A stretch of DNA of 64,000 bases from Candidatus Nitrospira nitrosa (GCF_001458735.1 NZ_CZQA01000001.1:496001-560000); one strand, 5' to 3'; counted from the first letter of the stretch, positions 25,687-33,819 are shown. Notes: generated by a model not told the origin, from the sequence alone. A program made the numbers and translations.

Positions 25687-26280
25687 ATGAACCTGGATAA
25701 ATACCCTGAACACGTCAGGAGCGAACTGGAGGCGTACTACGCGAAGGAGAGCCCAGAGGCTAAGAAGCACCGTCTGGAGATCGAGAAGGTCAAGGCTGAT
25801 GCTGTCAAATCTCAACGGGCTTGGGAAGCCGAGAAACGGGAATTTCGTGAGAAGTACGGGCGTAGCGGTATGCTTGAACGGGATGATTTCTGCGCCCCAA
25901 ATAATTGGACACCCTACCGCCCAAGCTACTGGACCATCAAGGAGTTGAAGAACCGCCTGAAGTGGTTGAAGGATCAGCGGGGAACACTGCTAGGGAAGCC
26001 TGAGAAGGTGAAGGAGCTGGCCGAGAACACCAGGAAGATACGGAAGTACACCTTGGAGCTGTTCAGGAGGTATGGAGCCAAGAGGCTTGCTAGGGAACTG
26101 AAGGAGAAGAACCGCCTTCGCCGCTATTGGAGAGCCATGGACAAACGGAAAGCGAGAAAGGTACTCACAGATAAGTGGTTTGAGGCACGGAAACAGAAGC
26201 GGCTTGCACGTAAGGCATTGGAACAACAGGGACCACAAGAAACCACGAAAACCTCAGAAGCCCACGGAACTTCAGCATAA
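25687..26280 (+). CDS. Basic helical protein, hypothetical
   Basis: The 197-aa protein is lysine/arginine-rich and helical (AKKHRLEIEKVKADAVKSQR, KRLARELKEKNRLRRYWRAM, KRKARKVLTDKWFEARKQKR). A short ordered middle (NWTPYRPSYWTIKELKNRLK) may be a small domain. High charge suggests nucleic-acid contact or a structural role. ATG 25687 is chosen because AGGAAGG precedes it; 25663 would begin inside the upstream gene. Forms a two-gene unit with the 42-aa protein. Confidence 0.6.
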   Translation: MNLDKYPEHVRSELEAYYAKESPEAKKHRLEIEKVKADAVKSQRAWEAEKREFREKYGRSGMLERDDFCAPNNWTPYRPSYWTIKELKNRLKWLKDQRGTLLGKPEKVKELAENTRKIRKYTLELFRRYGAKRLARELKEKNRLRRYWRAMDKRKARKVLTDKWFEARKQKRLARKALEQQGPQETTKTSEAHGTSA

Positions 26281-26478
26281 ACGAACACCGGCGATCTGTA
26301 TGAATAACAGAAACAGTTTCTCTCCCTCCCCACAAGCTACCTAAACATCGAGCGTTCGCTTACCCGTTAGTGTCCGTTCTTTTTTTCCTACGAAATGTCC
26401 TCACTCATCCAGTAATAGTCAGCCGTTTGTCTCATATCTATCGTTTCTCCGCGAAACATCTTCATTGAAAGGAGCATC

Positions 26479-26889
26479 ATGCCCTATACCGAAAACCACA
26501 ACCCCGAGGTAGCCGGGAAAGGTCGCCGCTATGCTGTTGGTTCAGCAGCTTGTCTTGCAGTTCGCCTTGATCCTGAATCATACGGTGTCCTGAAGTGGGC
26601 GGCCAAGGAGCTGTCATACCTCAAGGGACCAAAGGAGAGGTTGTCTCAGTCAACCGTGGTGAGACGTGCCTTGAAGGTCTACAAGACGCACCTCCTACAC
26701 GTCCTCAATGACCCAGCCCTTGTCAGTAGCGAGAAAGAAGAAGCACGGCAAGGCACCAAACTTCCAGACCCGCCAAGACCCCGCGACATTGACCGGCGGG
26801 ATAAACGCCGCGCAGCAATCGCGTACAACCGGGCGAATCCAAGTAAGCCTACATTCCCAACTATTGATCTTGGCAAAGGTAAGCGTTGA
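26479..26889 (+). CDS. Ribbon-helix-helix-like DNA-binding protein
   Basis: Residues about 25-75 of 136 fit a ribbon-helix-helix or related MetJ/Arc fold: a beta strand AACLAVRLDPESYGVLKW followed by helix, and SQSTVVRRALKVYKTHLLHV as second helix. The C-terminal 60 residues are charged and proline-rich. A GAAAGGAG site precedes the ATG. It lies 230 bp ahead of the helicase gene and may regulate or assist replication of the island. Confidence 0.6.
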   Translation: MPYTENHNPEVAGKGRRYAVGSAACLAVRLDPESYGVLKWAAKELSYLKGPKERLSQSTVVRRALKVYKTHLLHVLNDPALVSSEKEEARQGTKLPDPPRPRDIDRRDKRRAAIAYNRANPSKPTFPTIDLGKGKR

Positions 26890-27120
26890 GCCTCGCGTTG
26901 TGGCAACGCCTCTCACCTTCCCTGTCCCTGTTTTCCGTCGCAAGAGCCTCGGTTTGATGTGCGAGTCACCTTCTCCCGTAGTTCATTCCAAACAGAAGCA
27001 AGTAACCAGGCAGACGCCACCTATCGTGAGACGGTGGGCCAGCTAATCCCTGGTGTTCAACGTCTGCCTTCCTCTTGAACAGGAGCCGTCAGCGGCGACG
27101 GCCAGGAAAGGATTATTTAC

Positions 27121-29067
27121 ATGAAACTCACAAAAGAAGAAGTAGCTCTCTTAACCAAGACCGCGTTTGCCATTACCACCAAATTTCTTTGTGACAAAGG
27201 CAACCGACCCCACCCCAAGCACCTCCAAGCCCTGGAAGCCATCCTCGATTCAATGGCGAACATGGCCCAGGGGACGTTACAGGGACGGTGGGCCTTCGGG
27301 CTTCAGACTGGACTAGGCAAAACAACCTGTGCCACTGCCTTCTGTGCAGCCTTGGCCCGGTTGAACCTGTTAGATCGAGTGTCGGTTGTGATTGCAGCCC
27401 AGGACGTAGAAGCTCTCTGCGAGACCTGGGACACCATGACCCAAGACTTAGGCATCAGTGAGAAGCATATCGGTCTCCTTCACAGGAAGCCTGATGCCCG
27501 ACACCAAGCCACGGAGAACGCCATACAGAGACCCTTACTCCTCCTCTGTCATGCCAGGGTAAAGGAACGGTTTCTCGATCAGTTCAAGTATCGGGGTGAG
27601 ATGCGGGACCTATTGATCTATGACGAATCTCTCATGACGACCCGCTCAAGTACCTGTTCCTCCAAAGACCTCTCAGCAATCGCAGGAGCTTTCCACGCTC
27701 AATGTGAAGACAGCATCTCCTACCGCAAGAAGTACGGAGAGCTGAGTATCTGGCTGGACGAAGTACGGGAAGCCGTCAAGACGGAGATCGAACGGTTAAA
27801 GACCATTGCTTCAACACAGAGCGTCATGCTGCTCCCTCAACGATCTGAGGAAACCCTGACCGCCTTTGAGGAACTGGTGTCATCAAAGGGCAATCATGGG
27901 GGACACGATACAATCCTCTCCCTCCTGGCTATGTGTCCAACGCCGGTCAAAGTAGCCAACTTCAAGGATAAGGGCATCATGTCCTTTCAAGTCGCCGTAC
28001 CGATGGAGTTACACAACATCATCGTGCTTGACGCCAGTAACCCTATCAGAGACCTTGTGAAATACGACAGGACCATCCTGAATGCCGAGGAGCATCTTCC
28101 CAAGTTCAAGGCCCTCGGTTGTCGCTTGACTGACCTGAAGACCTACCCTGGAACGATCATCTACCGCATGAAGGCGGGAGGTGGAAAGAGTTCTATTGCC
28201 AGGTCCTTGGGCCATGCCATGCAACACAACAGCCGACTCTGCAAGGAAGCCGTCGAAGTCTTGAGGACGATCCCCCAGGACCAAGCTACCTTGATTATTG
28301 CCTTCAGACCGATCTACCAAATCACGGGAACGGTCAACTGTGTGAAGGCCCTTGAGGATGCTATTAACCTGTCTGGGATTGCCACGATGGAGCATCAGCA
28401 ATCGAAAGAGACTATCTCGGTGATTGAGAACGGGAAGACTGTCGAGAAACCCCGAATCTCGATCATCACCTGGGGTCTACATAAGGGGACCAATCGGTAC
28501 AAGTATTGTCAGAACGAAATCCAGATGGGCATCATTCACAGACACCCCTTAGACCTCCTGGGAGAGATCGGAGGCCGAGAAGGTCTTGAGACTGACCAAA
28601 CAGAGCGACGGGTACGAGATATCCAGATGTCTGAGGTTGCCCACGATTGCTTCCAGGCGATAGGCCGCATTCGGTGCCGAAGTGTGGTGGATGGTCACGC
28701 CTTACCCGTCAAGGTCTGGTTGATTGAGTATTCCAATAGTCTTCAGGAGAGGCTTGAGCCGGTGATGGCCGGTGCTATCTGGAAGACCTGGGAGACCAAG
28801 TACGATGAGATCCCCGAAGGGAAGGAAGGTGGGGTCATTGAGACGGCTGCTAGGGCTATCAGTGCCCACCTCGACACTCTCGCTTCCCAAGGGGTCGGTA
28901 AGGTATCGAGTAAGGTTCTAAGGCAGTTGCCCTGTTGTCAGAGGCTTAACCCGCGAACCTTCCAGGAAGCTTTGGTTAAGGTCTTGGAAACAAACAAGAC
29001 TTGGATCAGATCCGGTAAGAGCTTCTGCTACGGGGTGAGTCTCTTTGAGGAAAAAATAAACACATGA
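27121..29067 (+). CDS. SF2-type helicase/ATPase of the island
   Basis: The 648-aa protein has a Walker A motif (FGLQTGLGKTTCATAFCAAL, about residue 60), a Walker B DE box (RDLLIYDESLMTT, about 160) and, far downstream, a motif VI-like box (CFQAIGRIRCRSVVDGHALP, about 510). The spacing is that of superfamily 2 helicases. A second glycine-rich GGGKSSIARS (about 355) is not in a normal Walker position. The C-terminus looks like a winged helix. As the only replication-type protein in the island it may start or assist element replication. The leader holds an imperfect inverted repeat (AGGCAGACG at 27009, CGTCTGCCT at 27061). Confidence 0.72.
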   Translation: MKLTKEEVALLTKTAFAITTKFLCDKGNRPHPKHLQALEAILDSMANMAQGTLQGRWAFGLQTGLGKTTCATAFCAALARLNLLDRVSVVIAAQDVEALCETWDTMTQDLGISEKHIGLLHRKPDARHQATENAIQRPLLLLCHARVKERFLDQFKYRGEMRDLLIYDESLMTTRSSTCSSKDLSAIAGAFHAQCEDSISYRKKYGELSIWLDEVREAVKTEIERLKTIASTQSVMLLPQRSEETLTAFEELVSSKGNHGGHDTILSLLAMCPTPVKVANFKDKGIMSFQVAVPMELHNIIVLDASNPIRDLVKYDRTILNAEEHLPKFKALGCRLTDLKTYPGTIIYRMKAGGGKSSIARSLGHAMQHNSRLCKEAVEVLRTIPQDQATLIIAFRPIYQITGTVNCVKALEDAINLSGIATMEHQQSKETISVIENGKTVEKPRISIITWGLHKGTNRYKYCQNEIQMGIIHRHPLDLLGEIGGREGLETDQTERRVRDIQMSEVAHDCFQAIGRIRCRSVVDGHALPVKVWLIEYSNSLQERLEPVMAGAIWKTWETKYDEIPEGKEGGVIETAARAISAHLDTLASQGVGKVSSKVLRQLPCCQRLNPRTFQEALVKVLETNKTWIRSGKSFCYGVSLFEEKINT

Positions 29068-29166
29068 CTTCTGTATGTTCTATACAGAAAGTATGTGCTT
29101 ATCTTCTCAACTTTGGCTGAAGTAGACATGTTTCCGTATAAGACCTCTTCTATACGGAAGTATGTC
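29061..29166. repeat. Two related long hairpins after the helicase gene
   Basis: The first dyad (29061-29097) reads CACAT ... CTGTAT-GTTCT-ATACAG ... ATGTG and overlaps the helicase stop codon. The second (29125-29166) reads GACAT ... TTCCGTATA ... TATACGGAA ... ATGTC. They share an ACAT outer arm and TTC(T/C)GTAT inner arm. Two similar palindromes in tandem could be a replication or partition site, or a double terminator. Confidence 0.5.
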
Positions 29167-29231
29167 CACTTGGGCAATACTCACAAGCGATTGTATTTAA
29201 ACCACTTTATTTAAATAAAGGAACGGACACC

Positions 29232-29690
29232 ATGTCCCAACAAGACCATATCACTGACTTAGGGAAGCTCTGATTAATTCGAAGTTTTAAGGAGAAGGCA
29301 GTTGAATCTCCAATGGTTTGAGAGACAATTGACCAAAAATCTGAATTAATCAGACATTCCTTAGAAACCCAACTTGAGCAGGCCTGCCGGGATGCCATGC
29401 CGTCCATTGTTGTCGAGGTAGACCACTCTACAACGGAACACACAACCAAGAACCTGAAGACGGGAACGGTACGGGTAGACCTCATCCTGGACAAGCCCCA
29501 AGCACAACCAATCACAACCCCGCCGAGTTCTCCCCAGGCAATCCCTGGGATGGTATCGGCGGTGTCTCCGATTGGAGAAGTTCTAGAGAGAACCGAAGAC
29601 CACATTGTGCAGAAGCTCTCCTCGGGGACGATCCGCACGGACATCACCAAGGTCGAACCACCCACCCCAATCAACTATTGGTCTTTCTAG
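29232..29690 (+). pseudogene. Small island gene interrupted by a miniature element
   Basis: ATG 29232 (AAAGGA upstream) starts MSQQDHITDL, then the 98-bp insertion at 29263-29360 brings in a TGA after GKL. Removing the insertion and one TTAG copy restores an open frame: DLETQLEQACRDAMPSIVVE, then DHSTTEHTTKNLKTGTVRVD and so on to PTPINYWSF. The restored protein is 118 residues. It contains two similar segments (KTGTVRVDL and SSGTIRTDI). The 3' part could still be translated from ATG 29397. No family recognised. Confidence 0.8.
29263..29360. mobile_element. 98-bp IS5-type miniature element (MITE)
   Basis: Inverted ends GGAAGCTCTGATTAATTC and (reverse) GGAATGTCTGATTAATTC match at 16 of 18 positions. 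The element is flanked by a TTAG direct repeat (29259-29262, 29361-29364), which fits the YTAR target duplication of the IS5 subgroup. It has no coding capacity and must have been moved by a transposase elsewhere. Confidence 0.85.
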
Positions 29691-29693
29691 GAG

Positions 29694-29807
29694 ATGAACC
29701 TACATAGCCTGTTCGCGCCCAGAGAGATCGAGACCAAACTCAACCAACATGTAGACAGCCTGGCTAAGATAGTCCCCACCAAGGGGACTTGTCGGAACGA
29801 TCATTAA
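29694..29807 (+). CDS. Possible 37-aa protein
   Basis: ATG 29694 follows TAGGAG directly and encodes 37 residues (MNLHSLFAPREIETKLNQHV, then DSLAKIVPTKGTC). It fills the gap between the interrupted gene and the next gene on the same strand. The ribosome binding site is unusually close to the ATG. Translation is uncertain and no family is recognised. Confidence 0.4.
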   Translation: MNLHSLFAPREIETKLNQHVDSLAKIVPTKGTCRNDH

Positions 29808-29839
29808 CCTACCTAAGCCATAGTAAAGGAACCCTCAGC

Positions 29840-30307
29840 ATGTCAGTCAACACCACCATCCACCACTACAAGAACGTCCCCGTGAACTCTGTGAGATATA
29901 GTGTCTATCTGGAAATGTCCGATGCAGCCGAACCATTTCAACCCAAAGCAGGGCTAGCCTACAACTCCCCTGGTCTGTCTCTGTACTACACTAAAAACAG
30001 GACGGCACCAGTACCAGTGGCCTTGGTAGATCTCACGTCTGCCCAGGATGTCTGGACCAGTGGCGGTGTGAAGGAAGTGGATAGTGTCAATCTCCCTGGT
30101 CTCGTAAGGTTCGACCTACCCAACGACGTGTTCAAGGGAGATCAGAAGAGCAGTGAAGTCTTGGTCACGATCAAGGCCACGGGGTTTAGGACACTCACTG
30201 TACGTATTCCGTTGGTAGACAATGTGCAGGATGCTTCGCCTAAGGGTGTTGTCTCAGCAGTGCCCTATGCAGGGTGGAAGAACCAGACCGTGAGGACTGA
30301 CAACTAA
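29840..30307 (+). CDS. Beta-rich protein resembling phage structural domains
   Basis: The 155-aa protein starts at ATG 29840 with AAAGGA 9 nt upstream. It has the pattern YSVYLEMSDAAEPFQPKAGL, then AYNSPGLSLYYTKN, VALVDLTSAQDVWTSGGVKE and LPGLVRFDLPNDVF. I associate this arrangement with beta-sandwich domains in tailed-phage and metagenomic virion proteins. That is pattern recall, not a search result. It is the only island gene with a virion-like look, so a satellite or decayed prophage origin is possible. Confidence 0.5.
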   Translation: MSVNTTIHHYKNVPVNSVRYSVYLEMSDAAEPFQPKAGLAYNSPGLSLYYTKNRTAPVPVALVDLTSAQDVWTSGGVKEVDSVNLPGLVRFDLPNDVFKGDQKSSEVLVTIKATGFRTLTVRIPLVDNVQDASPKGVVSAVPYAGWKNQTVRTDN

Positions 30308-30445
30308 ACCAAGATGATCCCAAAAATTGCTTCGGGATGATATTACTTAGAGTAGGTAGGGTGGTCTGTCTTCTCGTTATTGGAGCGCAGGCCGCCTGTT
30401 CTTAAAAGAAGGGTGAGTTCAAGGGCAACAAATGGTCAAAAGATC

Positions 30446-30500
30446 TTTTTTGTAACATTTTGAATCCTTTTGCACCTTTTTGGAACTTTATGGTACCTTA
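30446..30500. repeat. Phased T-tracts, degenerate 10-bp repeats
   Basis: Five consecutive units of about 10 bp (TTTTGTAACA, TTTTGAATCC, TTTTGCACCT, TTTTGGAACT, TTATGGTACC) put a T-tract on the same face of each helical turn. Such DNA is expected to be intrinsically curved. It lies 30-85 bp upstream of the two-gene unit starting at 30532. Confidence 0.6.
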
Positions 30501-30531
30501 GTCCCACAGTAGGCCTGAAGTAATAGAGTAG

Positions 30532-30735
30532 ATGACAATGACAAAGAGTAAAAACGTACAAGTAAAGAAGCTCACCACCGATCAGGCTCGCAAAATGTTT
30601 GATCGTCAGGCGAAGACCTACCTTAAAATGAGCGGCAGTGAGTTCATCAAGCGCTGGGACAGCGGGAAGTTCAACGGTTCCGCTGATACTCCTAACGTCA
30701 TGCGCGTAGCAATGCTACTCCCCTTTGGCCGGTAA
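30532..30735 (+). CDS. Small conserved protein, first of a two-gene unit
   Basis: The 67-aa protein (VKKLTTDQARKMFDRQAKTY, then LKMSGSEFIKRWDSGKF and VMRVAMLLPFGR) has a well-conserved look; I recall similar small proteins in other bacteria next to a partner like the one here. The start may be ATG 30532 or 30538. Its last bases overlap the start of the next gene by 11 bp, so the two are translationally coupled, an arrangement common in toxin-antitoxin and sensor pairs. No function known. Confidence 0.6.
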   Translation: MTMTKSKNVQVKKLTTDQARKMFDRQAKTYLKMSGSEFIKRWDSGKFNGSADTPNVMRVAMLLPFGR

Positions 30736-31276
30736 GACCCCCAAAGAAGCTGTCGATAATTTCCTTCGTCCTATCCAGTTAGTTCTTTCTTGCTTCACAA
30801 AATCGGTCATCTATCACGCGGGTTCTTACCAATTGGACGGTGGGCCTTATGCTGCTACCGTGGCAAAGGGCAGCAGGTTTTCGCTACCTGGTGTTTCCCT
30901 CTGGCTTTCAGTTTCCATGCAATACAAGATTGTGGAAGCCGATGGAGACCGGGGACCGTACAAGGTGAAGATGACTTCGTATCGTTACGGAATTGAAGAT
31001 AGGCGCGGTAAGGAGATTCTATCCTACGATTGGCACCCAAACACAGGCATGTTATCTCCACATCTTCACCTTCATGTTCCAACCTCGATCCCTCCAATTG
31101 TCGACTTCCATAAGAAGCATCTACCTACCGGGCGCGTATCCATTGAACAGATTCTACGTCTAACCGTGGAGGAGTTTGGAGTAAGGCCAATCAGGAAGGA
31201 TTGGGGAAAGATCCTATCCGATGCTCAGGGACAGTTTGAAAAATGGCGGACATGGCACTATTGTCCAAAGCCCTGA
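30725..31276 (+). CDS. Partner protein of the two-gene unit
   Basis: Translation from TTG 30725 (inside the upstream gene) gives 183 residues. Recognisable conserved-looking blocks are RPIQLVLSCFTKSVIYHAG, YKIVEADGDRGPYKVKM, GKEILSYDWHP, SPHLHLHV and HLPTGRVSIEQILRLTVEEF. The His-rich HLHLH box could bind metal. No catalytic family is recognised. Gene order and overlap suggest it works with the 67-aa protein. It ends 26 bp before the convergent integrase. Confidence 0.6.
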   Translation: MAGKTPKEAVDNFLRPIQLVLSCFTKSVIYHAGSYQLDGGPYAATVAKGSRFSLPGVSLWLSVSMQYKIVEADGDRGPYKVKMTSYRYGIEDRRGKEILSYDWHPNTGMLSPHLHLHVPTSIPPIVDFHKKHLPTGRVSIEQILRLTVEEFGVRPIRKDWGKILSDAQGQFEKWRTWHYCPKP

Positions 31277-31302
31277 CTCCTCGATCGAGGCTGAAGGGAC
31301 TA

Positions 31303-32780
31303 TTAAGCTTCCGTGAGAACCTTCACCACTTCCGGGTACTGTAACTTCTCCAACCCCTCCTTTAGTGTCTCCATAGCCAACAGCTCCTTGTGCACATACT
31401 GTTCATGAACATTCCCCGCTGAGTGTCCTACGAGGGTTTCCACGATATTGACTGGTACACCAGCACTATGGAGTTTGGTAATTCCCCCATGTCTCAGTGA
31501 ATGGATCACCAACCGAGGATCGGTCAGACCAAGTTCGGTAAGTGCTCGACCAAACCACTTCCCCGCCGGATCAGCATAACCATTCTTCCCCTTCCGCTTG
31601 AGCTGGGGGAATATGCGAGGATGCCCCGTCTTCTGTATTTGTGAGACGTACTCCATAAATCCAAGCTGGATCAGGCTGGAGTGAGTAGGTACCCGTCGCC
31701 TACTTTGCTCATTCTTCAAGGTCTGGTCCGGCTCCTCATCGGTGATCTTGATACAGGGAATCCCCTCCACGTGGATCAGATCCTTGTGGTAGAGCTGTGC
31801 AGCCTCCTCCCTTCTACAGGCTTGGAAGAGACACAAGAGGATAACCCAGTACCGCTCAGGTCTCTCCGTTCGTTGTCGTAGGAACTCCTGGGAAGAGAAC
31901 ACGGCCAAGAGCTCCTCAGCGCTAAACGGACGCCGCTTCAACGCCGCCTTCTTGGATTGCCGCTTACTGATGCCGAGGCCCTTCATGGGGTTCTTCCCCT
32001 CTGGGATATATCCATGCACTTCGGCCCAGCGGAAGAAAGCGTCAGCATTGGACAGATGCTTCATAGCGGTAGTCGGGTGACTTTTCCGCGTGAGTTGTAG
32101 ACCCTCCTTGTAGCGTACTCCATCGGCCTTGGTGATGGTCGCTATGGGATTGTCCCCTCCTATGGCTTGCAGGAACCTCATGAACTCTGCTTTCATTGGA
32201 TCGGCTGTTCTGGCAGGACGGGAATTGGTAGCAAGATACTTCTCTAGGACAACGGAGAAGGGCAGGCTTGGCTCTTGGGTCTCCTTGCTTGGAATAGGTT
32301 CAGCCGCCGTCTTGTGGTTCTCCTGATACTTGCCTCCCCATCGATCCGCTTCAACACGGGCATACTCTATCTTAGCCCTCAGGAGACGGCGGCACAGACG
32401 GGCAAACTCTGAACTGGCATGATCGAGGGCGGGAAGGTTGGCGGCCTGTAGCAGTTCATCGGCTTCGGTGGCAACCGTGCGGTAGTCTCCTGAGGTTAAG
32501 TCTTCACTGGCCCCATCTTGAGACGAGTGCTTCTATCTGGCCTTTGGTCATGTGTCTGCCACGTTTCCGCGAGGCTTCGCCGAGTCTACGCAGGGTGAAG
32601 AAGAGACGTGTCCCTGAGGCGATCCACTGCGATGCACGGCAGGATGCCTCCTCCTTATCCGTGGTCTTGAGAGACTTCCAGACCTCTACCCTTCCTCGGA
32701 AATAAACCCGAAGGGCTTTGGGGAATGGTGAGACGAGCGTATAGGAACTTCCGCTTTTTGTGAACGAAGAACGTAGACAC
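31303..32780 (-). pseudogene. int: Tyrosine site-specific integrase, frameshifted
   Basis: The catalytic half is open at 31303-32512, with the tyrosine recombinase residues R in ACRREEAAQL, HxxR in VIHSLRHGG, H in LVGHSAGNVH and the Tyr in HEQYVHKEL. The N-terminal part lies in other frames: GTG 32780 gives MSTFFVHKKRKFLYARLTIP, then a second frame gives KALRVYFRGRVEVWKSLKTT to IEALVSRW, before the third frame resumes with GASEDLTSGDYRTVATEAD. The joins fall at CCCC and GGGG runs. The full protein would be about 490 residues, typical for integrases with this N-terminus. It is either recently dead or an effect of homopolymer errors. Confidence 0.85.
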
Positions 32781-32788
32781 AACCGCCC

Positions 32789-32810
32789 CCGAGACCGTAG
32801 CAAAACTGTA
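32789..32810. repeat. Right arm-type integrase site candidate
   Basis: An exact 22-bp copy of 23118-23139 in the same orientation, 65 bp from the right core repeat and just upstream of the integrase start, so integrase binding here could also control its own gene. Confidence 0.65.
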
Positions 32811-32875
32811 ACAGTGCTACATTCTCAGGAACGGAAAAGACTGGAACGTCGCTCTAGGATAGGCTTCTATGATTT

Positions 32876-32895
32876 GTATGGGGTGGATGACGGGT
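32876..32895. repeat. attR core within tRNA-His
   Basis: GTATGGGGTGGATGACGGGT is identical to 23030-23049. Seventeen of its bases are the 3' end of the intact tRNA-His gene including the encoded CCA. Confidence 0.85.
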
Positions 32896-32956
32896 TTCGA
32901 ACCCGCGACCTCCGGATCCACAATCCGGCGCTCTAACCAACTGAGCTACACCCACC
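32879..32956 (-). tRNA. tRNA-His (anticodon GTG)
   Basis: The minus strand folds as a complete tRNA: the extra G at position -1 opposite C73, acceptor GTGGGTG, D-arm GCTCAGTTGGTTAGAGC, anticodon arm CCGGATTGTGGATCCGG with GTG, T-arm GCGGGTTCGAAACCCGT, and an encoded CCA. The 3' end is the integration site of the island. Confidence 0.97.
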
Positions 32957-33018
32957 ATACGGGTTTGAAGAATCGAGATATTAACAAAGGGCCGACTGCT
33001 ATCGCAACTCAACTCCAG

Positions 33019-33732
33019 CTACCCACGTGCATCAAATGCCGCTTGCATCTCCGACAGGATAGCGCCGACGGTCGCAGCAGGATCTGCCGCATCACGAATC
33101 GGTCGACCGATCACCAGATAGTCCGCTCCAGCGGCAATGGCTTGCGTAGGCGTCGTCGCGCGAGCATGGTCATCAACCCCTTTACCGGCTGGCCGGACAC
33201 CCGGCGTCACGATCGTGAAATGCGGCCCGACGGTCCGGCGGAGTGCCGTGGCTTCTTCACCGGACGCGACCACACCGTCGCAACCGACTTCTGAGGCCAG
33301 TACCGCCCTAGCGGTCACAAGGTCTTGGACCGTCCGCTGAATCCCCATCTCTCGCAGGTCGTTGCCGTCGAAATTCGTCAACACGGTCACAGCCAGCAAC
33401 TTGAGCGATGAGCCTTCACGCCCCTGCACGGCGGCGGTCAGTGCCTTGCGATTGGCATGAACGGTCAAGAACTCGACCCCCATCGCGGCCACCCGACTCG
33501 TCGCACGACGAACTGTTTCCTCGATATCGAGAAATTTTAGGTCAAGAAACACCCGCATGCCTCGCTCCACGATCCGCTTCACCATCTCCGGTCCCGCTGC
33601 CGTGTAGAGTTCAAGTCCGACCTTCACGAATGTCAGATGCCCCTGGAGTCGATCCAAAAGCTGATCGGCATCCCCTGTCGAGGGAACATCCAATGCAAAC
33701 ATAAGCCGATCGCGTGCCACGATCTTCATCAT
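33019..33732 (-). CDS. pyrF: Orotidine 5'-phosphate decarboxylase
   Basis: This makes UMP in the last step of pyrimidine synthesis. The 237 residues contain the catalytic signature FLDLKFLDIEETVRRA (Lys and Asp of the DxKxxD motif), KVGLELYTAAGP, and the phosphate-binding end TPGVRPAG with DYLVIGRPI. ATG 33732, or the next ATG in tandem, follows GAGGAG. It lies 62 bp from tRNA-His on the same strand. Confidence 0.95.
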   Translation of the reverse strand: MMKIVARDRLMFALDVPSTGDADQLLDRLQGHLTFVKVGLELYTAAGPEMVKRIVERGMRVFLDLKFLDIEETVRRATSRVAAMGVEFLTVHANRKALTAAVQGREGSSLKLLAVTVLTNFDGNDLREMGIQRTVQDLVTARAVLASEVGCDGVVASGEEATALRRTVGPHFTIVTPGVRPAGKGVDDHARATTPTQAIAAGADYLVIGRPIRDAADPAATVGAILSEMQAAFDARG

Positions 33733-33819
33733 CTTCCTTGCTCCTCTCCAAAAACTGATCCTTGACGGTCAGCAAGACCCTATGATACAAAATTATTTCT
33801 TTACTTACAGGAGTAATCG

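Larger units (their letters stand above)
23030..32895. mobile_element. Integrative genomic island in tRNA-His
   Basis: The 9.87-kb segment is bounded by 20-bp direct repeats of the tRNA-His 3' end and has a tyrosine integrase gene reading away from the intact tRNA. A second direct repeat pair (GAGACCGTAGCAAAACTGTA) lies 69 bp inside the left border and 66 bp inside the right border, as expected for arm-type integrase sites on either side of a joined attP. Cargo: a serine recombinase, an SF2-type helicase, an RHH-like protein and eight or so small unknown proteins. The integrase carries frameshifts, so the element may now be immobile. Confidence 0.85.

Noticed and set aside
27009-27069. Riboswitch upstream of the helicase gene
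   Set aside because: There is only an imperfect inverted repeat; no known riboswitch consensus is visible.
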